A stretch of 64,000 nt of DNA from Margaritispora aquatica (taxonomy: Eukaryota; Ascomycota; Leotiomycetes; Helotiales; Discinellaceae): NCBI GenBank assembly GCA_007644065.1, contig VJWN01000002.1, positions 2,133,831-2,197,830 on the forward strand, written 5' to 3'. The position numbers and the translations under genes are program-made. Each line of letters starts with the position of its first letter. The stretch's first letter is position 1. Below, piece by piece: positions 1-11,688 of the stretch. A model generated the notes under the pieces. The model did not search any database and was not told where the DNA came from. It was given only the letters and a program-made list of their open reading frames with translations.

Positions 1-2
1 GG

Positions 3-980
3 CCCGACTTTACACAGCGAAGAGCGAATTCCCTGCACAGATTTCTTAGACGTTTGACGCTACACCCAGTCCTTCGCAGGAGTGCTCTCCTTATCATCTT
101 TTTGGAAAGTACAGACTGGAATGCAACCATGAAAACCCGGCCACAGCGGGGTTCGTCGGCTTCTGACCAAGGAGCTACTGGTGTATTTGACAATCTGACA
201 GACACATTTATCAATGCTTTCACTAAGGTTCACAAGCCAGACAAGAGGTTCATTGAAGTCCGAGAAAAGTCGGACAAGCTTGATGAGGATTTGGGCCACG
301 TTGAGAAAATCGTTGCACGAGTAGCACGTCGGGAAGGAGACTTGGAAACAGATTTCAAGGACCTTGCCGAACAATTCCAGAAACTGATTGCATTGGAACC
401 TGGGGTCGAGCAGGCAGTACGTGCTTTTGCCGCAAGTGTGGAAGACACTTCCACAGGTATGAAGGTGCTGAAGGAGCATACGGATCAAGATTACCTCGGG
501 AGTTTGAGGGATATGCAAGCGTACAGCTCAGCAGTGAAGAATCTTCTGAAGGCGCGAGAACAGAAGCAGCTTGATTTTGAACAATTGACTGAGTATCTCA
601 CAAAGAATACTACAGACAGGGATCAAGTCGCCTCCTCTCACGGTGCAAGTTCACACACTGGCGCTGGAGGGTTCATCCGCAGCAAACTTGAAGATGTGAG
701 AGGAGTAGATCACGAGCAATCTCGCCGTGAGCGTCTGAGACGTATTGAGATTAGGATCGAGGAACTGACAAGAGAGGTCGAGGATGCCAAGAAGACGACA
801 GAGGCCTTTGATGAAGAGGTGGTGAGAGAGGTGCAGGATTTCGAGAGGATCAAACGGATTGAATTCAAGACGCAATTCAGTGCCCTAGCGGATGCACATG
901 TGGACTTTTACAAGGACACGATTTCGAATTGGGAAAATTATGTTAAAGAGATGGAAAGTCTTGGAGCGCCGATTGCGTAG
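3..980 (+). CDS. snx4: Sorting nexin-4 (Snx4/Atg24), 3' part
   Basis: Snx4 is a PX-BAR sorting nexin that binds phosphatidylinositol 3-phosphate on endosomes and acts in retrieval of cargo to the Golgi and in selective autophagy. The frame is open from base 3, so the gene begins upstream of the window and about 326 residues are present. The first ~40 residues are the end of the PX domain (HPVLRRSALL, then DWNATMK). The rest is the BAR region with long charged helices: FINAFTKVHKPDKRFIEVRE, DHTDQDYLGSL-like and RGVDHEQSRRERLRRIEIR segments. The protein ends in SLGAPIA before TAG at 978-980. No intron is needed in the visible part. The family assignment rests on remembered Snx4 sequences, and I am confident of it. 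Downstream sequence is non-coding. Confidence 0.93.
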   Translation, partial: PDFTQRRANSLHRFLRRLTLHPVLRRSALLIIFLESTDWNATMKTRPQRGSSASDQGATGVFDNLTDTFINAFTKVHKPDKRFIEVREKSDKLDEDLGHVEKIVARVARREGDLETDFKDLAEQFQKLIALEPGVEQAVRAFAASVEDTSTGMKVLKEHTDQDYLGSLRDMQAYSSAVKNLLKAREQKQLDFEQLTEYLTKNTTDRDQVASSHGASSHTGAGGFIRSKLEDVRGVDHEQSRRERLRRIEIRIEELTREVEDAKKTTEAFDEEVVREVQDFERIKRIEFKTQFSALADAHVDFYKDTISNWENYVKEMESLGAPIA

Positions 981-2799
981 ATGCACCGTCTTGTTGTAAT
1001 CCGTATTATTATTGGGGAACAGGTAGTGCTGCTACGAGGCGTTCTGTCATCGAGATATGCATGCTCTGAAACGAGTGTGCTAGCGGACTGGGTTGCGGAC
1101 CAGCTATATTTTAATAAACAGCTTGTGCTTTTGTTGGTTTTTGGTGTCTCAGGTCTACCTTCAATATACTTCCTTTCTCAAGCAAATAGGGTTTCCTTCT
1201 TCCTTGTCACTCCCCAAGCGATGATCGACAAGAATCTTGTTTGTCGCTCGCTACACAATATCCCCCAGTTTCATTTCTCTTCTTCTTTTCTTCTTCTATT
1301 ATCTATTGCCCAATTTTGAATTGCTCGCGGGAGTTGATAAAACATTTGTCATGGGAATAACGATCGGTCATCGTAACTCTTGACTTCATTTTCTTCAATG
1401 ACTATCTGAGATGCGGATAGGTGGAAAGTCCAGCAGACATCAAGACTTGTGTCACGCATAGGTGCAGATTGGCAATACTAGCGAATCCACGACTCAATTG
1501 ATAGTCGCACAAGCCGTTTGATGAAATATGTGTGTAACGATATAACATATGAAGAAGTCATATGGTAAGTATGATTCGAGTTTAATACGAGTTTGATACT
1601 TGATGTGTGGTATGAAATGGGCAGCTAAAATTCCTGGATGGTGACGATCGTTGCAAAAAGAAAATAATGGCTCCTACCGGACCAGAATACGGAATCTTGA
1701 GCGCGTAGTGGAGTTGAAGGTATGCAACCTAGCTTCGAAGATACGTTTACGCTCCTAATAACCTAGGTCAATATGTGCAAGAGGACCTACCAAATTACCC
1801 TAACCTAGCAACAATACCTTTAAGTCAATGCTGATTTAGTATCTTGGCACAGCCGATTCATTTTTCCCAAACAGAAAGATGGAGCGTCTTACTAGACATG
1901 ACGATACTTTTGCGGGATTCGCCTGCTCCATGATTTGTCACATCGAATCCAAATCTGGATTGAACCAAATACTTCAACGAGGAAAAAATCTTTGAGGCCT
2001 CAAGTAGATCAGGATAACCCCGTTCTTTAGTATCTATACAATAAGAGTCATCTTCAAACAAAATTTAAATGATTTGGTCTTTTATGTATGACAGAATGAT
2101 GGAAGCGAGGTTTTGGCGAGAGCTAAAAAGGGGGAGGCTATTTGCCTGAGGCATGAAAATTTAGTATTTGCCTTCCTCAACTACAATTTAACATAGAAAG
2201 ACCTTTTAGTCTCTTGATCAAATCAAACAGATACATCTACAATACCACAACGAAGATTAATATGGGATCAACAGACATCAATTGAAGCGGATGTTTCCTC
2301 CGGTAATTGTTCGCTAGACTTAGAATCTCCTCTTTTAGATTTCTTTTTCAACTACGGACCCCACCACCATCGACCCCACAACTTGTGCCCTCTGGATCAA
2401 GTGGTGCTACCACGTCACTCAGTCAATTGTTTGAGCTTAATACCCTTAGGCTGCGTACAAGCAATGGCCCCTTGGTGCACAAATCTGCGAGGTTGATACC
2501 ATATTCGCTCTCAGGGCTGCATGAATCTATACACTCAACATCCTACAAATGCTCCAATCAAATACAACAGTGATTCAAGCTCACTCTAGCAGGTTCGTTG
2601 TCCTTGCGTCTGTCTTCCATATCCAGTATGAGCAATGGTTCGTTGATACAGTCCTTTGAGGGGTCACTAGGCTCCTGGTTTTCACTGTGCCAAGATGGCC
2701 CGGTGGACCTTGCAGCAGTATTGTTGATATAACTGGCTCCTGAGATGCCTTCGACTTGTCAAATCATTGTGGCAGCTTTTATGTGGACGTGAAAGGAGG
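981..2799. other. Intergenic, no gene seen
   Basis: This is the snx4 3' flank and beyond. Short open frames on both strands lack conserved motifs, good start contexts and splice signals that would join them. T-rich and A-rich stretches are frequent. I see no RNA gene. Confidence 0.6.
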
Positions 2800-4700
2800 G
2801 TGGTGAAGTGGTCGATGCCGATGCCATGGAAACTTTTCTGGCGCACTATCCAATCGACGACACCGATTCGAGATACCTGGTATCAACATGTCCTTACATT
2901 AATGTCACAGAAGCAAGGAAGCTACTGAAGCGGTGAATATTCCTGCAATCCAACGAGAATCGAAAAGCCTTGCAATGCAAAATCAAGGCGCGACAATCTA
3001 GGACATCCGCGGAGCTGTGATCGAAGGCTTGGGCAGAGCAGCCTAAAGCCAGCCGACAAGCTCAATGATCCTTGGACATAGAAATGTGCTTGAATGTTGT
3101 CACATAAGCTCAACCTGCAGGGAATTGGTGTGCCGCTCTGCTTTGCCTGAGGATTGGGCCACATTCGTAGACGATACCGCACCGCATAAAGTATGGTTCG
3201 ATCCCTTGAGCATTTTTTCCTCCTTCATAACCGAAGAGGCGAGATTTTAGGCTGCTATGGACCTTATTTGCCTTAAGTGACTATCAGAGAGTGGCGCGGT
3301 GGTGGGAGGTGTGGGTGATGGGAAAACCACTGTCCAAAAATGGGCATGGAATTGAATGACTAGAACTTCAAAGTTGCAAATCGCCTCTTAGTCAAAATCT
3401 GTTTTCGAAGTGGCAGATAGGTTTATCAAGTATAGAACTGTGCAAATATAGAGTATCTAGTACCTGTTAGTGTTGGTTGTGCTCAAGTTGGTACTGCTGT
3501 GGAGCGCCCACGACTCACGGCAATTCGTGAAGTACGACATCTACACACACATGGCAAATTCAACGTTGGGCGCTGTTCCGTTCCGCTGGCAAAGTGACTG
3601 TGGCAATTTTCTGTTTGTTCCCCAGGGCATATAGCTAGCCTTCATTATCTATACAGCTCTCTGGGAGAAAATCTGCCCACGAATCCAGGTGGTCTTGCAA
3701 TATTTTCACAGAGGATTTCCTGAGTTCGAATCGGGACAACTCGAGGGGAGAGAATTTTCATTTGAATATTATGATATTGAGGGGACTGGGAATGTCTCTG
3801 TCACTTGGATATCACATTGGTGGGCCTCTGCTGCCCGCATCCTGTTGTGATTAGAGCAGTAACGCAAGAGTGTTCATATTTGGTCATCGATCGTTGGCAA
3901 TTAGACTTGCATGCAGCGCTGCCATATCAGAAGCAACTTCTAGACACTCCACTTCCTACCCCGACTACCCCGAGGTCGAAGAAATTAGCAGCAATATCAA
4001 ATCAGGCGGCCAGATTGTGCAGTCAACTGGTAAGTGCCCTATCATTCAGCCACCTCAAGTCTGACTGTCTCTTTCAAGAGTGATCTAGCAAATATACTCA
4101 TCACGTCTGAATTTAATTTCATCTAAATAACGCCACGCTCAAGTTAATGATCGAATTCGTCTTAATGCTTCGAAGGAGGTAGTGATTCCGCATTCCTTCG
4201 AGCAATTTACACCTAACGGCCATCTAGTAGCTACCAGCTTCACCCTTCGTAACGATCTTTAAGAGTCTAAAGATAGAGCAGATGTGCTGGCTAGGTTCTA
4301 ATGCAGATTCCCATCTCAAGGCTTCGGCACGACCCTCCCTGACATACGAGGATTCCCTCATCTCTCGAGATTAAATATTCAACTAAAAATAAGCCTACTA
4401 CTAGATGAAGACCATCTGCCGAAGAAATCAATATTATTCCTGGTCTACCAACAACTGCCTGTGCCTCATCTACAAAAGTGTTTTGAAGACGAGATTTGAA
4501 AGAGATTCGTCCAAGCAAGACATGCTGGCCTCCTCTTACGCTCCGGCATCCCCGTAAGGCTAGGAGACAACTGTCCAGTAGGCCTGAAATGAGTTATAAT
4601 GTGATCGCTACCGAACTGCTGGAATCACAATTTCAGCGTCTCGAGGCAATGCACAAGGAGCGATTTGCAACAATTACGCGCGTAATGTTGCATTGAACTC
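2800..4700 (+). pseudogene. Degenerate coding relic, family unknown
   Basis: Two stretches read like old protein-coding sequence with scattered stops. From the ATG at 2827 one frame gives FLAHYPIDDTDSRYL and, after a stop, NENRKALQCKIKARQSR, with TGA or TAG about every 20-40 codons. Between about 4130 and 4590 a single frame of about 150 codons has only three stops, with segments such as EVVIPHSFEQF, RFPSQGFGTTLPDIRGFP and RFVQARHAGLLLRSG. A shifted frame then continues to 4696 (VIATELLESQFQRLEAMHKERF). The composition looks like protein, but I recognise no family. It may be one decayed gene or two. Confidence 0.3.
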
Positions 4701-6627
4701 TGTCATAATTCGAGGATCGTAGAGCGGGAACTGCATGCTTGGTGTTATATCAGTTTGTTGTGGCATTCTAGATCGGGACCTTGAGCAAGGCAGCTGCTTT
4801 GAGGGTCGACAGATCCTATGCAGCATATGTCACTCTGCTGTACGGTATATTTCTCGATGGTCCATGGTTGATGAAGAGAAGTTGATACCGAAAGGTGTGG
4901 ATAACTACGATTGACATCTGCACTACTACCTCGCCACATCATTTTCCATGTCTTGTGGGAAACCCGCTGGGTCGAAAAGAGAGGCAGGAGGAGATCGTGC
5001 AGACAAACCCCCGCGTTTGATGGTCTATTTTTTGTATCGCCAGCGCCCCTTTGTCGAGCTGTCTCAGGAAGCGAAGCGTACCACGTACTCGGGTCGCCAT
5101 CGAACCACTTGCACATTTCGGTCTTTTTATGCACATGAGAAAAGTAGACATGGTGACTCGATGTGGCGCTCGGCTTGGGGGCTTACCTTGTCAACCTTTT
5201 CCTGAGAAGCCCTTGCTCCGTCCGAACCCTACTCAAATACCCTGCCTGCAGCTTCTCATCCGAGACATTCAAAAGAGCAAACCCTGCTTCCGGAACTCTG
5301 CTCATCTTGCCCCCTGTGACTTGCCTGACTGCACTGGATTATTTCGCATGTGTGTGGAGTGCCCACCTTGCTTCACGACTTGCATGGAAGGGAGCACAAG
5401 GGAAGCTTCACTGTCTTTATTGACGGCCAGCCATGTGCATTCCTTATGAGGACTGTGTCCATGTCGATCTTTTTCTTTGGAAAGAGTAAGAGAGAGAGAG
5501 AGAGAGAGAGAGTGGGAGGAAAGAAAAGAAAAAGACAGCAGCGAAAAGCAGGAGGTGCATCCGGCTGTCTCAGCACATCGGGTGTCGAAAAGAAGACAGC
5601 GGTGTTCCGAAAGTCGGAATTAGGCGCCCGGGAAAGCTCTGCCAAAATTTGAAATGTGATTGAAATCTCCTTCGTCCGATATTTCTTAGGGGGGATCATT
5701 GCAGAACATGACAACATCGGACACTGAAAGTCTGTCTTACACTGTCGTGCACGCTGTGGTGACTAGGTGGTGGTGGTGATGGTTGTGGGATTTCGGGCAT
5801 GGACTGCCATGCCAGACATCTGGCCTTGACGATTGACGATTGACGATTGGAGGCTGTGATGTACCCATGTATATATGTACCCTGGTATCGTTGTACTTTC
5901 GCCCGTACCGTTGTAGCTTTCTGCACTTCTGGGGGGAATAAAATCGCGGTACGCACGTACTTGTGGGGTCAAGATGCACGACTGAGGTCTTTGTGAACCA
6001 GAGCGGATTATTACGCGCCCAAATAGGCTGGTCGAGATCGTTTAACGTGTTTAATTGCGCTTGGAGCGACAGTTCGTGGAAAAGAAAACACTGACATCAC
6101 AGAGCTGAATCTCGTGGTGGTGCACCAGAGAAGAGGTAGTGAGAGGGCTTTGGACACGAAATTAAGTCAAGTCAATTCATTCATATCTCGTAACCCGCTA
6201 TTGACCGTATTCTAAATCAAATCAAATCAAATCTTCCTGCCCGCTGCTGACTTTCCAAGAACCCAACCCGAATAACAAAACCTTCATCCTCCCTCCTCAG
6301 TTTAGTCCTTCTTATCAAGAAAAACACATGCATCCACCTGCTCGCTTCGACCTTTCCGTCACTGCGACTGATATCTAACCTAAAAGCCGCCTCCCACCAT
6401 TGTACAGTCGCCTACTCCCCAAAACCGATCCCAAAAGTTGTCTGGTGCCAAGAAGAGAAGTGAAGTGATGAAATGTGCAGAGACATGATTGACATGCGAT
6501 AATAGAAAAAAAGTAGACAGAAAAAGCGTAGATACAACCACCCAGGCATCTCCTAGAAGCGAAGTGAAGATAAAGTACGGACAAGAATGGAACATGCTAG
6601 CTAGTGCAGTGCGGTACGATGCGATGA
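4701..6627. other. Intergenic, no gene seen
   Basis: The overlapping open frames at 4745-5450 are on both strands and carry no recognisable motif. The stretch includes an AG microsatellite at 5489. The last part, about 6150-6627, is probably the 3' untranslated region of the minus-strand Myb-like gene. Confidence 0.5.
5489..5512. repeat. (AG)12 microsatellite
   Basis: Twelve uninterrupted AG dinucleotides lie inside a purine-rich tract in intergenic sequence. Confidence 0.95.
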
Positions 6628-8511
6628 TCAAGATCCAGGCCCCCAGTTGTGCTGCTGGTGGTTCTGATTGTGGTTCCCGTTCTGGCCCTGGTTATGGTTC
6701 TGGCTGTGGTTTTGATGGGAATTGTGACGCTGTAGCTGCAGCTGTTGCTGTGAGTGGTGTTGGTGATGTTGATGTTGCTGCTGCTGTTGCTGCTGCTGAT
6801 GATGCTGCTGTTGTTGCTGCTGATGTGTTTGTTGATGCTGATTTGACTGCACGAACATCGCATGTGCCTGGAGCTGCTGATCTTGCTGATGATTCTGGCT
6901 CTGTTGGTGCTGAATCTGATACCTCGCGCGCGCATCACTGGTAGCTCGACTCCTCACTTCATCCATACTCGCCGCCGACAGCGCAGAAACTAATGTGGCT
7001 GTCTCGCCATTGTCGTAACTCTCGTGCTTAGGGCTGATATGATCATCAGACCATGTGCTATGGCTATGGTTTGAGGAACTTCGCGAGCGCTTACGCACAG
7101 GAAGTTCATAGTCTGTTTGGTGGTCATGGAAGTGCTTTTCGACTTCAGATTGCGTCCAGGTCTCGCGGTTGCCATGCTTGTGCACGTTTTCCTTGACGAA
7201 CTCCCACTTTACGTCTGATTTCACATCGTCATAGTCACTTAACGTATTGCTAAGTGCGCGCTCCTATGTGATGGTTAGTACTTGTTAGGCTGGGACCATT
7301 TCTGACAGTACAGCAATGGAAAGGTACCTCCTCGGGTGTCCATACCTTAGGCTGGTGTCAGAGTTTAGGTTTGAGGGAAGATAAATAAGCACTCACCTCA
7401 AGTCTTTCTAGAAGTCTCTTCTTTCGCATCTGTAATGCAGCAATGCTTTTGTTTTCATTCATTTCAGCACACCATTTGCTTGTAATCTCCTTCCACTGCA
7501 TGTTCTGGCGTGTTAGTGCCATAAGCACTTGTTCCCCGTGGTTAATGTCTCCTGAGGACAGAAGCTCATCCAAGTATTCATCGGAGTGGTACACCTTCCG
7601 TTTTTGGTTTTTCTTGCCTCGGGAAGGCTGCGCGCTCAAAGGCCCAGAAAATGCGCCTTGAATTGGATTACCGGAGTGAGGAGGCGATTTCGTCGATGAC
7701 ATTGAACCTTGTCTCGATGGGCCATAGTCTTGCTTCACGGTAGCCGAGAACCGGCGATTCAAAGGGTTTGGTGCAATGAGAATGGGAGCAGGATTAGATT
7801 GTCGGAACAATGTTCCATTGGAACTTGGATGGTTCATCGAATGATGACTCTGGTTGCTCATGCCTCCAGCAGACATGTGAGGACTTTGCTGAAGAGAATG
7901 AGGGCTCTGATGCAGGCTCGGTAACGAGTCAGTTGTACGTGCTGATGATGGAGTAGAAACACTACATGCGAATTAGCTTCGTGCTTAAATCGGGAACTGA
8001 AGTGTATTTGCAACTGTGCTCAGCTCACAGTCAGACTATGCATACCCATAATTGCCGTAGTAGATATTTGGAGCGACCACGTAAGATGGTGAAGGAGGTA
8101 GAAACGGATCCGATGTTGAAATGTTAAGAGAGGCACTTCGGTCTTTGGACTTCATGTGCTGTTGAAGGTAATGCGGGCTATAGCTTTCGCCTTCCCAACC
8201 CAGCTGATAACTCACTGTCGGTGAAACCATCAATGGAGATAAATTTGACTCTCTGGTTGGCATGGGTTTGTCGGGCATGTTTGGTGACGATGTCATAGAC
8301 ACCGGAGTGATCAAATTCGCATCATATGCTGCTGGTAGATTAAAAGATGAGACCTAATAGGGATCGGTAAGTAAGTGATCAACAAATGATTGATCACTGT
8401 TAATGGTAGAGAACATACTGCGCTGTGAGGAGTTAAATCTTGCCCATGATTTTGCCCTCTTCCTGGTTGAAGACGGTACATTGGATGATTTAGATCGTCC
8501 AGAGGAGACAT
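6628..8511 (-). CDS. SANT/Myb-like DNA-binding regulator with Gln/His-rich C-terminus
   Basis: Probable nuclear transcription regulator. Five exons fit on the minus strand: 8419-8511, 8046-8353, 7397-7961, an 18-nt microexon 7328-7345, and 6628-7263. All junctions are GT-AG and the spliced frame is continuous for 539 residues. The first half is Ser/Pro-rich and disordered. A basic segment GKKNQKRKVYHSDEYLD leads to a helical region ending in QMRKKRLLERLE. The microexon supplies VWTPEE, and the next exon continues ERALSNTLSDY, giving a SANT/Myb-like WTPEEE...W pattern around residue 330. A second W-rich piece (ETWTQSEVEKHFHDH) follows. The tail is poly-Gln/His. The start is the ATG at 8511 (AACAAAATGTC context), but the frame is open a little further upstream and another coding exon may lie at 9008-9409. 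Confidence 0.8.
6730..6848 (-). repeat. CAG/CAA/CAT-rich tract coding Gln/His
   Basis: Within the last exon of the Myb-like gene, the coding strand runs through interrupted CAG, CAA and CAT/CAC codons and gives long Gln runs broken by His. Such tracts in fungal regulators are often length-variable and act as flexible activation or aggregation-prone regions. That role is inference here. Confidence 0.85.
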
Positions 8512-9007
8512 TTTGTTTAGATATGAGAAGTCAAGTGAGATACGAGTGCTTGAGATGTCGTGCGACTTCTGGTGATTGTACAGGACAAGGATGTTCTGCC
8601 TCCAAATATTTCACACAACTTAGGCGAGACGTCGTCAGGGTAAGAATTGATTGTACCAACACAAGATTCAATGCCGAAGAGATACTCTCGAGAAGATATA
8701 GCTTAGTTATGAACAGTCCGCCTCATGAAAGTGGAGTGGTTTGGAGTGGAGATTTGAAAAGAGAGCCTTGCTGTTTCTGATAGCCGGCAAGCGACCTATA
8801 ACTTATCCATCAGAGAGGCACAGCGATGAGTCCCTGGCCGTCCTGTCTAGACCCAATTTGGGTGGCAGTGACTTGATCATCGAAAGAGTGCGGGTGCGCC
8901 AAAAAGTGGATGGGAAAAGGCAAGGTGGGTGGGTCATAGGCGCCTGCTCACATTTCGCTTGCATGCTAGCCCCAAGCAGGCAGTCTACAGATAGTCGCAA
9001 CACTCAC

Positions 9008-9409
9008 TGAACTTCTAGAGCATGATTTAGTCTCAATCCTGCTGGTCCTTGTACTGAAGGCATCTCTACTGAATTGGTAGCTGCTGCGGATGTAAAGATC
9101 AGGTATAGGCGACAAAGCACATGGGTAATGGTAGAGAACATCAGCCGGCGAACCGGCTGGGCAACCGTGACTATCATTTACCCATGTATTCCGTACTTGA
9201 TACAGGGCATTGGCGGACCTCATTCCCCTTCGAAATGCCTGACCATAGATGTGTGATGGAAAAAGTAGTTGGGTATCATCATAAGGACAGGTGTATTCGA
9301 AGTTGGAGCTATCTTCGGCAAGTTTGGAAATAGTCATGCTGCCATGTGGTGCCTGAAAATATCGGTGTGAATGAATGTGTCGTGCTATCCCCTCTAGCTT
9401 CATGTTCAT
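9008..9409 (-). CDS. Probable 5' coding exon of the Myb-like gene, or a small separate gene
   Basis: A coding-looking frame runs from an ATG at 9409 or 9337 to a good donor (GTGAGT) at 9007. It includes LAEDSSNFEYTCPYDDTQLL, YGQAFRRG, LYQVRNTWVNDSHG and DVLYHYPCALSPIPDLYIRS, which is balanced in composition and unlike noise. TTTTCAG just before the 9337 ATG could also be an acceptor, so more exons may lie upstream. The frame upstream of the ATG at 8511 stays open to about 8610, so a long intron could join this exon to the Myb-like gene. I could not fix the acceptor. Alternatively it is a decayed or separate gene. Confidence 0.4.
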
Positions 9410-10496
9410 GAATAGAATCTTTGCAGCCCCATCGCAAAGGGCTTTTCCCCCTATCCCCGTGCGTGCAGCATAATAACCCCCGTCAACGATTCGGCAGATG
9501 ATTTGAGCAAAGACAAAACGCCACGACCCGACAATCTGGTTCGGCTATTCTCAAGCATGGATCTAGAGTGTATAGACCAATAAACCCCTTGTATTCTCTG
9601 CCTTTGGCGCTTACGAGAAACGCAAAGCTCACCTCGGACTGTTGATTTTCAGGTTCTTTTTCCTTGCGGCACAGCAGAACCCATTTGAGAGGTGGAGGAT
9701 ATTGACGCGATTACTCGATGTTTTTGCCTCTTTCGGTCAGTCACTTTCCGTGGCCCCAGGATGACCTAGAGGCTCTGACCCTTCTGGACTGAGGTGCAGC
9801 ACAAAAGGATATTTTAATGCACACCCCGTCTGCAATAAACCGCCTGGGAATCGATAGCCCAATGACATCAATACACAGCCGACCCCCATGTTCATGTCTT
9901 CGAGTGATTCTGGTCACTGTTAAAGGTCAAGAATTGTGATGCGCAGTGCATACGTCCTCCATGCCATCTTCTTCTCGACCGCCGGAAAACCCGTTCGAAG
10001 ACGCATGCACAGCGCTTCTTGTAAGGTTCTGATTATCCTGACAGGGGCTTAGTTGATCTTTGTGTTTCATTAAACGAATGAGCTTTGACTTTGGGGGTGG
10101 ATTGCTCTCCGTCTAGTCTTGTCTCACTGTACACAGAATGCCTCTTGTTCTGGAGAGCAGTTTGTGGGGGAAGGTATAGAAGCGCAAATTGACGAATTTG
10201 ACGCCGATCAACAAATGATCACAGCGGCAATCGAGTCTTCATCCAACAGAGTTTGTCTCGAAATGTGCGAATTAAGCGCACCACTGGTTGAGACATCAGA
10301 ATCGGTGCAGAGAATCAGTGGTGATTGTTCGAGATATCCCTCTCCACGATCGTGTCTAGGGTGGCCCGAATACATCTCTCCTGCCCTGAGTGCTGGGAAG
10401 AATTGACGGGAAAATGTACCAAATAGGAATAATCCAAAGATGTGAGAAACTGAGAACGCTCCACAATCTCTACCAATTAATAGCCCTCTTCTAAAG
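9410..10496. other. Intergenic, no convincing gene
   Basis: A 95-residue open frame at 10119-10406 (+) has no motif and an ordinary start context. I see nothing else. The upstream part may hold the promoter of the Myb-like gene. Confidence 0.5.
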
Positions 10497-10970
10497 GTGC
10501 AACCGTCATCTTACTTGATCACAAATTTTGAAATGTCAGTCGTTTCGAACGATCTGACGGTTTATGACAACCTCCTTCAGGAAGAGAGCAACAGGATGGC
10601 GGGAGGGATCCGCGATTTTGTCCATAAGACCCATGTGCAAGGTATGCATGTCTTAGATATTTTGTACCTGCTCGTCAAAGGCTTCATGGGGGAATGTGAA
10701 AGATCCATCAGGTTAGGAATTTTCACAAGATATTTTCAAGTCCTGGACCACTGGATGCCTAACAAGCAGCGTGGGTTTCCCATCAGGAGTACGGGCGTAA
10801 AGGGCAGGTTAAATTGCTGAAGAGTCACTGCAGGAGCTGCGCTCTTTGTGGGCATTGAAATGGACACATTGATGAAGGAATGTTTTCCAGGCGGGGTACC
10901 ATGGGTGTTCGCAAAATAGTTCCGGCAGTGTGATTTTGGTATCACCCCATTCGACGGTCGAGGTAGACAT
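10497..10970 (-). pseudogene. Decayed gene with in-frame stops, family unknown
   Basis: From an ATG at 10970 a single frame keeps protein-like sequence for about 158 codons: STVEWGDTKITLPELFCEHP, WYPAWKTFLHQCVHFNAHKE, YARTPDGKPTLLVRHPVVQD, PDGSFTFPHEAFDEQVQNI, then KIADPSRHPVALFLKEVV. It is interrupted by TAA, TAA, TAA and TGA. Each stop is one C-to-T step from CAA or CGA, as repeat-induced point mutation (RIP) would produce. The frame ends near a GTAAGA that could be an old donor, so more of the gene may have been lost. I do not recognise the family. Confidence 0.45.
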
Positions 10971-11304
10971 GACCAGACACAAAAGAAAGGCATTGAACAG
11001 TCGCCGTTACCATCAACTGTAGCTCCGAGTCCGATCGTTACCAGACAAATCAGGCGTGTTTCGTTTTCGCCAAATTCAAATCATGCGGGCGACAAAGGCG
11101 AGCTACGTGTTGAACTTTTTCCAAGTGGATATTTTATGTGGACCGACTTTTTGGCAACCTGTAGATACTTTCCTGGGGTGATCTTTGGCAGACTTTGGCT
11201 TCGATGAGGCATATGAAGTTAGACTCATCCACGGAGCTCAGAGTGAACATTCCGTAATCCTAGACGTGATAGGAGTGTCCATCAGCTTGATGCAAAACGA
11301 ACGA

Positions 11305-11688
11305 TCAATAGTTCAGAGTGGATAAACCACGAGACCATTTTGTGACCAAGGACTTGGACCCACGGCTCTGGGAGTTGTCTAAGACAGCAGGCCTGAGACT
11401 TTTGGGGGTTGCTTGCGGTGGATCAGGATCATGTTGGGCGCTTAGCAGGGCAAGTTCGACATGAAAACCAAGTTCGTCCCCACAGCTTCTCTGCAGCAGA
11501 GCATCGAAGAAATTTGCGATGTGATAATGTATCATGGTGCCTTGTCCAACGGTCGGCCATGTCGAGGTCGAGGTCTTTCTGCAACCCCGAAGTTGTCCAA
11601 GGCGAATTAGTATTCGGCGCTTAAGAATCTTGAAGAGTTGAATCGACATACCTTTTCACCTTTTCGATGATCGATCGCAAAGAGACAT
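11305..11688 (-). CDS. Possible small two-exon gene, unknown
   Basis: An ATG at 11688 opens a 29-nt exon (11660-11688). A GTGAAA donor, a TACTAAT branch-like site and a TTGCAG acceptor lead in frame to 11305-11578, giving 100 residues that include GQGTMIHYHIANFFDALLQR and GDELGFHVELALLSAQHD. The spliced frame is consistent, but the family is unknown, the donor is weak and the product short. It could also be decayed sequence related to the relic just downstream. Confidence 0.25.

Noticed and set aside
3720..3750. GAGTTCGAATCGGG as a tRNA T-arm
   Set aside because: No matching box A or acceptor stem at the right distance.
5373..5717. 114-codon frame over the AG microsatellite
   Set aside because: It depends on a Ser/Leu run read from the dinucleotide repeat.
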